A DNA stretch of 64,000 nt from Plantago major (taxonomy: Eukaryota > Streptophyta > Magnoliopsida > Lamiales > Plantaginaceae), in NCBI GenBank assembly GCA_026545765.1, contig CM048842.1, forward strand, positions 47,067,431 through 47,131,430, given 5' to 3'. Positions 19,560 through 31,855 of the stretch are shown here, piece after piece. Position 1 is the stretch's first letter. Every line of letters begins with the position of its first letter. The translations under genes were made by a program, and so were the position numbers. The notes beneath the pieces are model-generated. The model searched no databases. It was given only the letters and a program-made list of their open reading frames with translations, and was not told where the DNA came from.

Positions 19560-22452
19560 CGGTGAGGATATGACTCGGCGATATCCTTAACCGATAGCTC
19601 AGGGAGATTGAGATCGTGGATGATGATGACGTCTTTGGAGGTGGAACAAGCGCCCCATCCGAGCAGGAAGAGCCGAGGTAAGTTCCTTACTTGGTTGGTT
19701 ATTCGGATCCAGTTCCTCCGAGGCGTCAGGATTACCTGCGAGTGTCCCATGTGCAGGTTATTGTAGCGGCTCAAGAAACAAGTTCGCGAGTTGTAGGAAC
19801 TCGTCGCCCGGGTCGTGCTGGGCAGGAATCCGAACTTCCGGTAGAGATCCGAACCTTAATTCGCAACCTAGGTTATAACTTTAGGAGTAATCCTAATCGA
19901 GTCCCGTTCGTTCCGGATCCGCAGGAGCCGAATATTGAGGAAGTGCATGATACTTCGGAGGCACCTCCTAGCTTAGGTGCATTTGAAGAAGGTGAAGAAG
20001 ACCGGGTGTAGGTAGCTGTACCTCTCCGGACTGTTGTAGAATTAGCGTCCTCATCCGAGGAAGACGAGGCAGAAGAAGGTGTGCGGGGCCAAGATTTTGG
20101 TTCCGAGGAGGAAGAAGGTGTAGAGCCATCTGCTCATGTGCTCCGCGTGGAAGCTATTTGGCGGCGGGCGAGTCGGTGGGTGAGGAAGAGCGTCCGGAGA
20201 GGTGAGGAAGGGCGAGGGCGTATTCAAGTAAAGTTCCCTCGGTCTAAAGGCGGGTGACTCACCCCGATCCGGAGGCGAATTGAATGAAGCGGTACTTTGC
20301 CTACTTGTGCCTCGACCATCCGAGCCGATGAAGTGGATGAGCTCGGAGAAGATATGAGATCCCGGTGTGTGGAGATTCTCATCGAGCCAGAATCTCATGC
20401 TTTTATAATCCACCTCCGGGCTACATATACATTTATGAGATAAGTCTCCATTCTTGGCGGCTACCCGTATCGCCCGAGTTTGGAGATTTTGAGCGGCATG
20501 GGTTTGAGTCCGCACGAGATCATCTGACTCCTCGGAAATCGATGTTCTTGAGTCTTATGTAAATATAAAGGCATTCGCTCACCTTGATAATTTAGTAAAT
20601 TATTTAACATAAGTGTAAGTAGTAGGAACACATGGTTCTATCGTTCGCATGTAAGCTAAGCGTACCGTTTTTGTCGATCCCTTGTCCTCATTGGGAATCC
20701 AATGGTTCAAGAGGTACATTTTTGTTCGTCCGGCTCTGAAGCCCGGGCAATCCGAAGCGGAGAGGCCCACGTGGCATTTCGAGAAAAAGTTCTTCCGAGG
20801 CAAGCTATCAGATTGGAAGCCACCGGCATGGAACATCCCCTTGTGGATGCAAGCGTTCCATCGGAGTCAAGAGCCGGCAAAGTACTTCTTCCGAGGGCTG
20901 ATATGTCAGCCTCTGCCTTTCTTGGCCGGTTTGTCCGAGCCAAGTTTTTGTGACAATATGGAGGATTTGAGTAAGTGGTTTCTCTCTACCTCTGGTTGGT
21001 TGTCCGAGTCGGTTATCTTTTTGTCGACTTATATGATTACCATTTGTAGATTCTTTTGTATCTTGCAACTTATTTTGATTCGGATGTGCAGCTTTTTGGT
21101 TCGAGTATACGATGTCGACCATGCGGGAGTTGAAGCGTTAGCAAAAGCAGCTGCTTGTGAAGGAGTTAGCGAGAGGTTCCGGACCCAAGTTATCAAGACT
21201 TCCACCGTACTCCCGATGAACGAGCCAAGAAATGCCGCTGTGTTCCGAGTGGAGGAGACTCGGAGAGCTGCTGCGGGCGAAGAGGCCCAAACTATCCCTA
21301 CTCCGGACAAGGGTAAGGTGGTCGGATCTAAGGGCTCGAAGAAGCCTCCAAGATCCGTGTCCCGAGATCCTCCATAAGCGGATCGGCTGCAAAAAAGCGC
21401 TCGTCCGAAGGTCCGAATCCTCCCGCCAAAAAAGGCAAGGGAAAGATGAGCGAGGCGCCCGAGCTGGATTCGGATGCTGAAGTTGCTCGGTTGGCTGCTG
21501 CCTCGGAGCTGGAACGGATCGCGGAGTTAACTGCCGCTCAGCGCAAAGTGAGTTTAAATTTTTCCATTGGTTTTACATCTCCTTGTGGTTCGGAGGTATC
21601 TAACGCTTCCGATGTTTCATTTTTGTTTTTAGCTTGCTGCTGCCGTGGAAGCATGCTCTTTGGTAGCTGCTCGGAGGGCTAACCTAGAAGAGGATTTGGC
21701 CAAGGCTGAGGCTGCAGGCGATTAAGCGTCGGTTGAGCAATGATTGGCGCTGAAGAAGGCTATAGCTGCTAAACAGGAGGCCGAATCGGAGGCGGCCAAG
21801 ATGAAAAGTGCCATTCGATGTTTGGAGGCTGACTTGAAAGTGCACCAAGATAGTTTGGACGACTTCGTGGCCGTCTCTCAGACTTTCAAAGATAAGATGC
21901 TGAAGGAGCTTGGAGTCGGACAAGGGCATCAAGATTTCCTTGATTCGGACTCCTGCAAGTTTTTGTTGGTCGAAGTATGATGAGGCCGTCAAGATGGGTT
22001 TGATGCGGTGTGGAAGCGGTCTTGGGAGGAAGGGTTGGATACCGGTGGCTGCGACTTGGAGGTGAGGGGTTTCGCCTTTAAGAATGGAGATGGCTCGGAC
22101 TTTGCTCGGAGGTGTCTTGGGCGAGGACACCTCAAATGTGAATTTGTGGAGCTGATGCGGCGAGTCGGAGGGCAAGAAATACAACCATGGCAGTCCGTAT
22201 CTCCCATCCTTCGTCCCTCGGGTGCTTATGTCCAGTGTTTTCGTTCCTTTGGAGGATCACCTGGATCACAACCGAGACTGGCTGACTCTGCCCGGGCCTA
22301 TCCATGGCTTTGATCGCGACCTAGACTTGATGGAGCAGTGTTCGGCCTTCCTGAAAGAGGTTGAGGCTCGGAGAGAGCGGAGGTTAGCCGACCCAACAAC
22401 AAGGTCAAGTGCCTTGGAGAAGGATCAGAGGGCCCTCTCGGTCTCGACCTAG
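19560..22452 (+). pseudogene. Antisense gene of the Gypsy element, gypsy-type domain plus coiled coil
   Basis: Reading on the plus strand, opposite to gag-pol, gives an acidic region (EIEIVDDDDVFGGG) before a donor (gtaagt near 19680), an exon with RRPGRAGQESELP and SSSEEDEAEEG, a degraded globular part (RLPVSPEFG), and a readable core at 20700-20970 (KKFFRGKLSDWKPPAWNIPL, KYFFRGLICQPLPFL). A long heptad-rich part follows (21446-21980; SELERIAELTAAQRK, ANLEEDLAKAEAA, EAESEAAKMK) containing an intron at 21548-21632 (gtgagt...ttttag). This architecture resembles the putative gypsy-type transposon domain proteins of plants. Stops near 20010 and 20260 and several shifts make it dead here. The role of the intact protein is unknown; the family assignment is moderate. 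Confidence 0.55.
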
Positions 22453-24940
22453 TTCGTCCGGCGAGGCGATGAAGGCGGTATGCCGGGTTTTTGTAATAGG
22501 TGCCTCAAGACTAAAACAATGTCGTTTTTTTTTTGTCCATCATCTTTTTGTAAAGCCATATATCCGACTCGATGAAATGTTGTTGGTCCGGGCCCATTGG
22601 TGGCTCGGAACTATTTTTGTTACAAGAATGCTAAATGCTTCTGTTTACATTCTTGCGCATTTTAATTTCGTATTTGCGTAGTAATTCATCAACTCTCGTA
22701 GACTCGGGTAGTGGGTTCGAACCCTGAAGATTCATATCGCCAGGTCATTAATTTGCTTGATGCAAATTCTCCTTTGCGGGTCTTGGGGACGATCAACCTT
22801 TGTGCCCATCGAATCGGAATCTTTAATAGAAATAAACCGGATTCTGAGCGGTTGAACCACGCGTATTAGAGTGGCTAGGCTTGTGAGTAAGAGAATCTCC
22901 TCGTATCGTGATAAGATATGATGATTCGGACGTTGACTTGGTGTGTCTTCTCGAGTCATGCAGACTTCTGAGATAGTGAAAAGATGATCGATGCTCGATG
23001 CAGGTGACTCTATCACGGATCACGGTTGCTTCGGATGTTGTTATATCGCCCGAGCTTGATCGTCCAGTGAGTAGCTTAGTCGATATGCTCGACCGTATGG
23101 ATGGATTGTTGGGTTGGGCGATGGAAGGTGAAGAGCTAGGCCATGTTATTGAAGCCCATTTCCGGTGATTATGGGACCGTGTACGCTTGATTGGTCCTCT
23201 CTTTCTATATATACCACCTTTGTACGGCTTTTCATTAGGACATTTCTCCCTTTTATAGTAATCAATGGTCCGGAGCTCGAGTCCGAGCAGCTGGTGAGCA
23301 TTTTTATGTCATCACTCTTGCGTGTGATCTTGTCCCAAGGGTTTCTCCGATGCTTCGGAAGTCTACCCGGGTTGGTTCACGGTGAGAGTTTTGGAAATTA
23401 GATTGCTCGGAAAGCCAGCCTCGGATCTTCGAGGATCTCCGTCCGTGCAGTGAGGCTGGAATTTTGCCAATCAATCCCTCGATCGTCGGGCTAATCTTCT
23501 TTCTCGGTGTGGTCTATATCCACGACTTTAGCCGGAGGTAGATTTGGATAGTTAAGGGATCTTCGGATAGTTGTTTTGAACTTCAATGCATCCGAGGCAA
23601 TCCGCTTCTGGGTATGTGCCCGGGGGGCGACAAGTCGGCATAATTGGTTTGGTAGAATTCCTTCCAGTATTTCTTGGTTCGGTCGTAAAAAACCGCCCGA
23701 GATGTTGGAAGGCTTTCTACCAATCCTGTTGTATCTAGTTGTCCGTTTCTCGGATTAAGGGAGCTCCGGATGTATCCGTTTTAGTAGATCTTCTAGCTCG
23801 CCCTTGAAGATACGTACCCGAGCAGTTTGGTTCTGTTGGTGACTTTGTTTCCAGGATTGAAGGCTCGAGAGAGCTACTTGCAATTTTGGAAAGGAGTCTC
23901 AACGATCTTGCTTGTTTGGAGTCGGATTATTGGGGACTTAGAAGTAACCTTTTCGGTGACTCGTTTGTCTTGCACGAGGTCTTTCGTCCAACCTTCGGTT
24001 TTGTTGGTGGCTGCGTTCGGAATTGAAGGCTCGAGGGCGACTTACAGTGAGCGGAGTCACGACAATGCCGATCGTGTTGGGACTCGGATCAACGGGAGCC
24101 TCCGGAGTGATCTCAGTTAATCCGATTATCCGGATTGTTATAGTGCTTCTTGCCTGCTTCGGAGCTATCTTTCGTTCAGTAGTGATGCAGTATCCTTTCT
24201 GGACAGTTATATCGTCCGGCTGCCGTTAGTCTTTGGATCGTCCGAAGGGGGCTCTGAAATCTTTGTCAGTAAGCAATCAAAGTTGGGATGGTGGAAATCC
24301 TTCTTCTTTCGGAGCGCCCACAGATGCGGCTAATAGTGCTCGGACGGGGTTTGGTTCGGTAGACCAAGGTTAATTAAGAAGCTTCACTGTAGTAGTAGAA
24401 AAGAAAGAGTAGGAGCTTGTTTTTGTAAGCTTGATTAGGGCTCTTCGGACCCTGACTTTGTAAATCTGTACTCCTTTTCTAATAAAAGCGTATTTGCCTT
24501 TGTCAAGGTCGGACACTGTTTGATTGTGTGAATCCGATCCGGATCAGTGTATGATCTGGGTTCGGATTAAGTAGTTAAATACCTTCATGGTCCGTTCGAA
24601 TCATGAGATCCGGAGGACATGATTATCAACAAAGTTTATGAGATCATTGTTGTATTGATTTGACGGAAATCGGGTTACAACTTGAGGGCTTCGAGGCCTT
24701 TTTCAAAAATCAAACTCAAAAAACAGGTCGACAAGATAGAAGAAGGTGACAGTCGTTGCCATACTTCTCTAAGTGTAAAACTTTTGGAGATTCTTGGCAT
24801 TCCAAGTTCTCTTCAAGGCCCGCCCTTGTTCATCTTCCAGTTCAAAGCTTCCATTAACTCTTGCCCCAGTAACCTTGTACGGTCCTTCCACTTGGGCTTA
24901 AGTTTCCCCACATGACTTAGTATATCGGCTCTTGAGGACT
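22453..24940. other. Gypsy internal region without recognisable coding
   Basis: About 2.5 kb between the antisense gene and integrase, rich in TCCGA/TCGGA words, with many short open frames on the plus strand but no motif. It ends near AATAAAAGCG (24480), a possible plus-strand polyadenylation region. Confidence 0.5.
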
Positions 24941-24949
24941 AAGTCTCCA

Positions 24950-25910
24950 ACTTATGTCCTTGGGAAAGACATGCTTATTGTAGGCTCGGCGGTCATGGCT
25001 TGGTACTAAGGATGTTGGCGATGCCTTATCGCTTGTCTTCAAGGAGCTCAAGGTCATAGATCCTTGCGGGCTCATTATCAGCTGGGTTGTATTCTTTGGA
25101 TTCTACGGGTTGCCACCACCGTTTCGAAGGATGACCGCCTCGGATCCATAGACCAAGGAGAAAGGTGTTTCTTGTGTGGCCGTTAATTTGTCGTTCGATG
25201 GGCCCAAAGAATGCGTCGAGATCATCCATGTTGTCTTGGGAAGTCCTCAACCTTTTCTCGAATTTTGACAATGGTCTTGTTGGTGGCTTCCACGACCATT
25301 GGCTTAGGGAAAGTAAGTAAGCGTTGTTCTATTTTAAAGTTGAAGCCACTCCTTCAATCTTGACCCGAAAATTGTGCTCCATTATGCGAAACTAGCACTC
25401 GTGGGAGTCGAAACCAGATGATGTTCTTCGGATGAATGTCCGCACCACCTTTACTGTGATGGTTGACCTGCTTGACTTGACCCACTTAGTGAAGTACTCC
25501 TTTGCCACTATCAAGAACTTCTTTTGATGTGTTCCTCGGAAAGGGACCAACTATGTCTATGCCCCATTGATCAAATGGGCATGCTATGATTAGCGGAATC
25601 ATAGGGTTGGTCGGGCGGTGTGGTATGTTGGCATAGTATTGGCGGTCTTCACGAGCGTCGCGATGTTGGCGACATCCATGTCAATAGTTGGCCAATAGTA
25701 TCCTTGCCTTATGATCTTTTGTGCAAAGTTCTTCCTCGAATGACTTCCACAACTTCCGTGGATTTCTTCCATCATGATTTCGCCTCTTGAGGATCTAGGC
25801 ACCTCATGTGAGTTCGGCTGTAGGATCTTTTGTAGAGATCTTCTCCCGGAATAAAGTACATTAGCTCGACATGAATCTTCTGGCCTCTCTAGGATCCGGT
25901 AAAGTACCAT
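24950..25910 (-). pseudogene. Gypsy integrase remnant
   Basis: The zinc-binding region is readable at 25599-25910 (GSCGSHSRKNFAQKIIRQG and YYWPTIDMD), but the expected Cys-x2-Cys pair is lost (VKTANTMP). The catalytic core follows in shifted frames: FDQWGIDIVGPFP near 25550-25590, and VSHNGAQFSG near 25410 with His where Asp is expected in the usual (S/T)DNG(T/P)QF motif. The frame at 25026-25271 (NPADNEPARIYDLELLEDKR) is the distal part. An intact enzyme would insert the cDNA into chromatin; this one cannot be made as a single protein. Confidence 0.75.
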
Positions 25911-26071
25911 CCTTGAGGTAGCGGAATATATCGATCATCGGTTTCTTTACGTGCTCAAGAGAAACATCTTTCCGTTAGGGTTTGCGGGAGGATTCCTTTC
26001 GGGTCATTAGGATGACACTTCTCGTGTCCAAAGCTCCTAAGGTGAGGCGTACTTGGAAGGCGTCGGCCTTT

Positions 26072-27223
26072 TCATTCCATTCTCTGTGAAATTGGTCGAG
26101 TAAATTCTTCAAATTGCTCAACCTCTTTCTTGAGGAGCTCTAAGTATTTGATCATGCTAGGTCCTTTGGTGGTGAAGGTCCGGAGGCTGGATTGTCTGAG
26201 CTCGAGTCTGTAGGCTTTGATCCTTTTTACCTGAAGGGCTTTCGCCATTTTTAGGCCGGTGATAAGTGCTTCATATTCGGCCTCATTGTTTGTCACCTTG
26301 AAATTGAGAGTGATGGCGTACTCTAGCTTGGCTCCTTCAGGACTTTCCAGGAAAATTCCTATTCCTCCCAACCGTCCGGTTGATGATCTGTCCACTTGTA
26401 ATGTCCAACATTCTTTGTTTCTTTCCTTACCTCCCGAAGTGGGAGTGAGTGCTTTCTCAACCTCCTGCTTCTTGTCGGAAGATGCAGTTGTTGAGGTATT
26501 GAGTTCTTCGTCCAAGAGAAACATGTGCCTCAATCTCAGTGAATCATCCATAGGTTGGTAATATTCAATCAAAGGCTGGATGTTACTTCTTTGTGTCTCT
26601 TCTGCTTCTTTCTTTCCACTTGAATCCTTGATCTGGGCTATCACCATATGACTAGCCTTTTCCTGGGGGTTTTCATTCTCGTCTCCTGCTTTCTCTGGAT
26701 ACTCCACCAGGAAGTCGGCCAGAACTTGCGCTTTCTTGGCAGATGGGGCTTGATACCCAATATCATATTCACTTAGCTCAATAGCCCATTTGGACGAGCG
26801 TCTGGTGATCCGGTTTTCCCAAGACATGTTTGAGTGGCTCGATTGTAAGGACCACAATCCGATCGACTTGAAGTAAGGCTTGATGCCGTGCGATGTAAAC
26901 CGGTCTGGCGAGCTTCTCAACTTTGGCGTGTCGCCTCGAGCACGCAAGGCTTTGCTCAAATAGTAAATTGGTAGATGCTCGTTGGCTTGTAGCCGTACCA
27001 GTACAGAACTCATTGCTTCATCAGTGGTGGCTAAATAGAGGTAAAGAGTTTCATCCTCCATGGGTTTAGACAGGAGGGGCGGCGAAAGGAGATACTTTTT
27101 CAAGTTTTCCAGGGCTTCCTCGCACTCCTTTATCCACTCGAACTTATTCCCTTTTCGTAAGATCTTAAAGAAGGGAAGGTTCTTCTCGGCGGATTTTGAG
27201 ATAAAACGGCTCAATGCCATCAC
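26072..27223 (-). pseudogene. Gypsy RNase H plus second archaeal-type RNase H
   Basis: An open 383-codon section. The first half is the connection/RNase H region (ALSRFISKSAEKNLPFF, FEWIKECEEALENLKKYL, LYLYLATTDEAMSSVLVR, PIYYLSKAL). The second half is an additional RNase H of the archaeal type: CWTLQVDRSSTGRLGG, GIGIFLESPEGAKLEYAI, NNEAEYEALITGLKMAKAL, where the first catalytic Asp and the NNEAEYEAL Glu are kept though the usual DGSS is DRSS. The doubled RNase H marks the Tat lineage. Upstream it is separated from the reverse transcriptase frame by a shift near 27250-27320; downstream it ends in the linker to integrase. Confidence 0.85.
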
Positions 27224-27323
27224 CTTTCCTAGAAGCTTCTGAACTTCATTGTGAGGTCTTGGGTGTGGCGGATCTAAGATTGCCTTTATTTTCTCAGGTT
27301 ATGCTTGATGCCTCTTTACGTGA

Positions 27324-28490
27324 TCATGTAGCGAGGAATTTTCCTCCTTTCACCCCAAAAGTGCACTTCTCGGTTGACTTCATTCCATATTTCCGGAGAA
27401 TGGAAAAACAATTATTAAGGTGTTCAATGTGTTCCTCTTCAGTCTTGCTTTTCACAAGCATGTCATCCACATAGACTTCCATGGTTTTTCCCAATTCTTC
27501 CTTGAACATCTTATTTACCAGACGTTGGTAAGTAGCTCCTGCATTTTTGAGGCCAAAGGGCATGACCTTGAAGCAATAGACCCCTCCGGCCGCAAATAAT
27601 GCCGTTTTCTTGATGTCTTCTTGAGCCATCCTAATTTGGTAGAAGCCTTGGTAGGCATCCATGAAGCTTAGAAGTGCACATCCTGCAGTGGAATCAACCA
27701 ACTGGTCTATGCGTGGCAATGGATAGGGATCCTTTGGACAAAACTTGTTGAGTCTAGTGAAGTCATTGCACATTCTCCACTTTCCTGGAGCTTTTTCGAC
27801 GAGGACCACGTTACAGACCCAATCGGAGTATCTGACTTCTTCGATATGACCTGCTTTCATCAACTTGTCAACTTCCCCTGCTATGATAGCATCCTCAACT
27901 GGTCCAAAGAATTTCCTCTTTTGCCGGATGTGCTTGACCGTCGGATCCATGTTCAGGCGGTGAACTGCGATCCTTGGGTCTATCCCCTTGAGATCATCTG
28001 TGCTCCAAGCAAAGATGTCGCAATTGTCGCGAAGGCAAGCGATGAGCTTCCGCTCTACTTCCGTACTCATCTCCGTTCCAATCCGAGTTGTTCTTTCCGG
28101 ATTTCCTTCGACCAGTTGGACCTCTTTCAAGGCTTCAAGGGATTCTATTCTAGCTGTCTTGGGGAACTTTTCTCTGAGCGATCCAATACCGATCTCTTCC
28201 TTTGGTGGCGTTAGAGTAATGGAAGAGTGGCTAAGAGGGCCCTTAGTGAACGAAAGGACAGGTTCCGTGGCCCCTCTAGTTGACATGATGTAGCACTCCC
28301 AGGCTTCTCTAACGTTGCCCATTTCTTCCCCTACGCCATTCGGGGTTGGAAATTTTACCCTGTTGTGTAAGGGTGAAGCAATTGCTCTGAATTGGTTAAG
28401 TCCCGGGCGGCCCAAGATCACGTTATAATCGAAGGTGCTATCTACTACCACGAAGAGGATAGTCTTGGTCACCCCCGGAAAAGTGCCCAT
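27324..28490 (-). pseudogene. Gypsy reverse transcriptase section
   Basis: An open 388-codon section holding the full reverse transcriptase palm: WRMCNDFTRLNKFCPKD, YPLPRIDQLVD, SFMDAYQGFYQI, MPFGLKNAGATYQRLVN and the catalytic YVDDM at about residues 340-344, followed by VKSKTEEEHIEHL. The N-terminal part includes the region following protease (VILGRPGLN, WSTDDLKGIDP). The catalytic residues are intact. It is disconnected from protease by a shift near 28505 and from RNase H by another near 27320, so it is scored as a pseudogene fragment. An intact enzyme would copy the element RNA to cDNA. Confidence 0.9.
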
Positions 28491-28779
28491 AGAGACTTGT
28501 AGTGGTATGCTTCAATAGAGCGCCTCTGAGACCCTCAAAACCTATCAATGAGGTGTATACTCGTCCATATTGTATTTGCCCCAGGTGCATTTGCTCCACA
28601 GTCCTTTTGGATATGACATTGGAGGAGCTTCCTGTGTCGATTAGTACCTTGTTGACCTTGTAAGTGGCAATTACTAGAGAGACAACCAAAGGGACATCGG
28701 GGTCCTTGAGATCTCCTCCGCCAGACGTTGGTGGGGGGATCTCGCTATCGTCAAAGGCGATTGCATTTGTGCCTTTCAA
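28438..28779 (-). pseudogene. Gypsy aspartic protease section
   Basis: The retropepsin motif LIDTGSSSNVI (Asp-Thr-Gly at 28638-28630) is intact and preceded by VPLVVSLVIATYKVNKV, a typical beta-hairpin lead-in. A frameshift near 28505 sends the end of the frame out of register with the reverse transcriptase frame, in which SIPLQVSMGTFPG continues the protein. An intact protease would process the gag-pol polyprotein. Confidence 0.85.
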
Positions 28780-30757
28780 AATTTGGTGGACCGTAAGCTC
28801 TGTCGTTGTTTCTCAAGTGTTGCGCGGTCCTTTCCCTTGCATTTCTGCTATCTCCCCCTGTGGGTCCTCCTACAATGGCGTTGATAATTCCACTGTAAGG
28901 GAGGTTCTCCATTTCTGTATCTTCGTGGTACCCTTGATACCTTTGGGCGTGCCGGGGTGGGATTTCCGCTGGAGGTGGTGGTAAAGATCCTGTCGGAGGT
29001 TCAGAACCACGCTCCTCTCTTCTTTGCTCATTCTTTCTATGCCTGGAGGGCTCTTCTTTGTCTGTTGGTTCTTTCAACTTCCCACTTCTCACTAGTCTTT
29101 CAATTTCCGTCTTCAACTGGATGCAATCCTCAGTCGGATGACCTTTCTGCTTGTGAAACCTACAGTAATCTTTAGAGAATTTACTCTTGCTGCTCTTGAC
29201 AGGTTTAGGCCATTGTATATCTAAGTCCTTCTCAACAATAGAAGCCAAGATGTCGGATCTCGGTCTGTTGAGGCGAGTATACTCGGCGTATCTCCTGGGT
29301 GGAGTTCTTTCTCTGTGGAATTCTTTTACATCCTGAGATCTCTTTTTGCTCGAACTTCCCTTGGCGAGGAGGAGTTCTGTCGTACTGTTCCTTTCCTTTT
29401 GATCCTGCTCTTATCGGGACATTTCTTGGTAATCTTCTCCATACAAGACTCCTTGTGAGATATCTTCGGTACTTTTCGGTGATGATTTCTTCGTTGGAAA
29501 GCTTCCTTCTAAGCTCATCATTATAAGTGTTGGCATACGGTGTCGGACCCGCTCTTTGATCTTTGTGAGGCTCTACATCGTACTTGACGTTAGGCGGTCA
29601 AGGAAGGTTCTAAGGTCCTCATGCTCTTTCTGGATTATGCCTGCTAAGTGCTCAACTGACCTCTTCCTTCTTTTTGCCTTCTCAAATCTTTTCAAGAAAA
29701 GGGAGGCGACATCCGCATAGGATTTGATGGAACCATTAGGTAGTGAGGTCCACCAATCCATCGCTTCTCCAAAGAGTGTGGTGGAAAAGTTGAGAGCTTT
29801 CATGTTATCGTTGAGTCCATTGCTTTCCATCTTGCTTTCGTATCTAGTAAGATGCCTCTGAGCAAGTATCCCCATAGTAATGCTCAAGGTTTGGGATAAC
29901 ACAGTCGGGGCGCTTTCTTTCTCTTCTAATCTCATCGCACAGAGGGTTGGGAGTTTTAACTACCACCTTCTCATGTGCTTTGACCATCCTACTCAAGGTG
30001 GCAATTTGTGTTTCCAAGGCCTTCTGTTGGAGGTAGATCTGCTCAGCTGTCAGTTTTTCCCCAGTTCTGGGGTTGATAGCTACATCTGGAGGAAGATCAC
30101 CGATTGGAACAATCGGGGTGCTTTCCGCCATTTGATCTCTAGGCACTTGTTGTTGAGCTCCTCGCTGACTAGTTCCTACTTCGTCTACTCGTGGCACCTC
30201 TGGGCTTCTGCCTCGTTGTTCATGAGAAGCAGCGGCTCTTCTATTGAGAAGATGTCTCAGATCTTCTGGCTGAACTTGTTCCCCCAGCCTTTGTTGGATA
30301 GGACGGTGCTCATTTCTTGATTGAGCGGGTTCAGCTTGCCTCGGGATCGGTGTAGGCGGGGTGAAATTTGAGGAGGTGGAGGTTGTTTGATCCAAAGCAT
30401 CCTTGAATAGTGGTGAGTAAGAGGCCAAACTGATTTTCATTCATCCCGAACTCACTAGGACGAATGATCCGTCCATTCGGGAGGGTAAAGTTTCTTCCTG
30501 GGGGGAGGACCATGTGTTCCTGACGGAGGAACCTGTCCTTCATCCCCAAGTGTCTGGATCCTTACTGGTGGATTAGTGGCTCTTTCCTCGCCAGAAAAAA
30601 GACTAGCGGTGTGGCCATCACTTGGATCATCTACTACTTCCCTTGTTGAAACTCTTGCTACCCCACCTCTTTTAGTGGGAGGTCTCCCCCTTTGTCTTGG
30701 AGCAGGCGTACCAATGGTGGTGGCGTTGGTTCTTACGGACCTTCTTGTTCTTGCCAT
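28751..30757 (-). pseudogene. Gypsy gag, split into several frames
   Basis: The start (30757, MARTRRSVRTNATTIG) lies about 35 bp after the primer binding site. It continues through frames at 30331-30549, 29844-30440 (Gln/Pro/Arg-rich, then a helix KALETQIATLSRMVKAHE), 29573-29935 (the gag core: ALNFSTTLFGEAMDWWTSLP, SLFLKRFEKAKRRK) and 28751-29248 (CRFHKQKGHPTEDCIQLK, an atypical zinc knuckle, then a Pro/Arg-rich linker). At least three frame changes separate the parts. Intact gag forms the virus-like particle in the cytoplasm. Confidence 0.85.
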
Positions 30758-30790
30758 TACTGAAGAGAACGGGACTTTTTGTAAAGATTC

Positions 30791-30806
30791 CCACAGACGG
30801 CGCCAA
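30791..30806 (-). promoter_or_regulatory. Primer binding site of the Gypsy element
   Basis: Reading the minus strand just after the 5' LTR gives TTTTGGCGCCGTCTGTGGG, a sequence typical of many plant Gypsy elements. This fixes the element's orientation. Confidence 0.88.
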
Positions 30807-30808
30807 AA

Positions 30809-31855
30809 TGTTGAGGGTGAAACTCCCCAACTACTTAGATTTTATTTAAGTTCTCTAGTAGGTGCTAAGGTAAGAAGCTCCTTGGAAGGCGAGGTCCAAT
30901 GCATAAGAACCAGCGACCAGCTACTTCGATAAGGACCTGCACACTTGAGTGGGGGGGGGGGGGGGGTTTAGTATCCGATTTGCTAAGTGTCAAACCGGAC
31001 TGAGACTTTACTCGAGAGTGATTGAAGGTCTACTCTGTATAATACTTGGGATAGTGAAGTGACTTGTAAGATGACTTGTTTCTAGTTCCTTACTTGTTGG
31101 GATGTGTGCCTTATTTATAGGCTATCATCAAAATGGAAGGCCTTGCTAGGATTGCATGAGTGTAAGGCTACGATTGAGCCACCAATGCTAATATGAGGCC
31201 CATGCCCGATAATGAAGCTTTAGCCCATGCCATCTTGGGATTTAGGGGTAGCTTTGGTCATTATTGGGAGAGTTCTTGAGGATGTGACTAGTTCCTTGAG
31301 TTCCCGGTTGGAGAGATGGGTCAGACGGTGGTCGGACCATATTTGGTTGTCGGTGAGGAAGTTCTCTGCTGTCGACTCTTAGATTCAGAGCTTCTAGGTT
31401 CGGACATCTCACTCTTTGGCGCCCATTTGCTTGGTTGTTTTATGAGATGGTCATGTTGGATCCGAGTTGGAATCCGGATCGGAGTCCTTGGGTCGGAGAG
31501 TGTACTGACTTAGCACTATACTCCTTTCCCAGTGAGGCTCGGACCAAGGTGGGTCGGACCCAAGGATCCGGGTCGGGCCTGGTAGGTCCCAGATCCTTTG
31601 TTCCTTCTGTCAGTGGTGGGTGGGACCATGGTTGATGCCGGATCGGACCGTTAGCTCGGACCCGAGGTTAGGGTCGGACTGGTAGTCCAGATCCTTTGTT
31701 CCTTTCTGTCAAGGTGGGTCAGACCATGGTTGGTCTGCCCGGATCGGACCGTTGGCTCGGACCCAAGGTGTCTCGGATCCATTGGATGACTTAGGATGCC
31801 TTAGGATTCGTTCCTAGGTCCTTTATGACGGATTGGACATATTTTTGTATCAACA
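30809..31855 (-). repeat. Gypsy 5' LTR (right copy, 1047 bp)
   Basis: It starts TGTTGAGGGTGAAACTCC and ends TATCAACA, so the termini form a TGTTGA/TCAACA inverted pair. It is longer than the left LTR because a block of about 105-110 bp (GATCCGGGTCGG to GCTCGGACCC) occurs twice, at about 31562-31667 and 31668-31765. A 16-G run lies at 30951-30966, where the other LTR has 8 G. Confidence 0.93.

Larger units (their letters stand above)
17524..31855 (-). mobile_element. Ty3/Gypsy retrotransposon, Tat-type, 14.3 kb, degenerate
   Basis: Two LTRs in the same orientation bound the element; the primer binding site (30791-30806) and the order of genes show it is transcribed on the minus strand. Order on that strand: 5' LTR, PBS, gag, protease, reverse transcriptase, RNase H plus a second archaeal-type RNase H, integrase, then about 2.5 kb without coding signal, an antisense gene (plus strand), a polypurine tract and the 3' LTR. 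Dual RNase H and an extra gene after pol are features of the Tat lineage (Grande/Retand-like). Every coding section has frameshifts or stops, so it is not autonomous. It lies inside a copy of the AT-rich array; a clean 5-bp target duplication was not found. Confidence 0.92.

Noticed and set aside
20051..21392. Several minus-strand frames opposite the Gypsy antisense gene
   Set aside because: They shadow the plus-strand coding core and coiled coil and show no motif.
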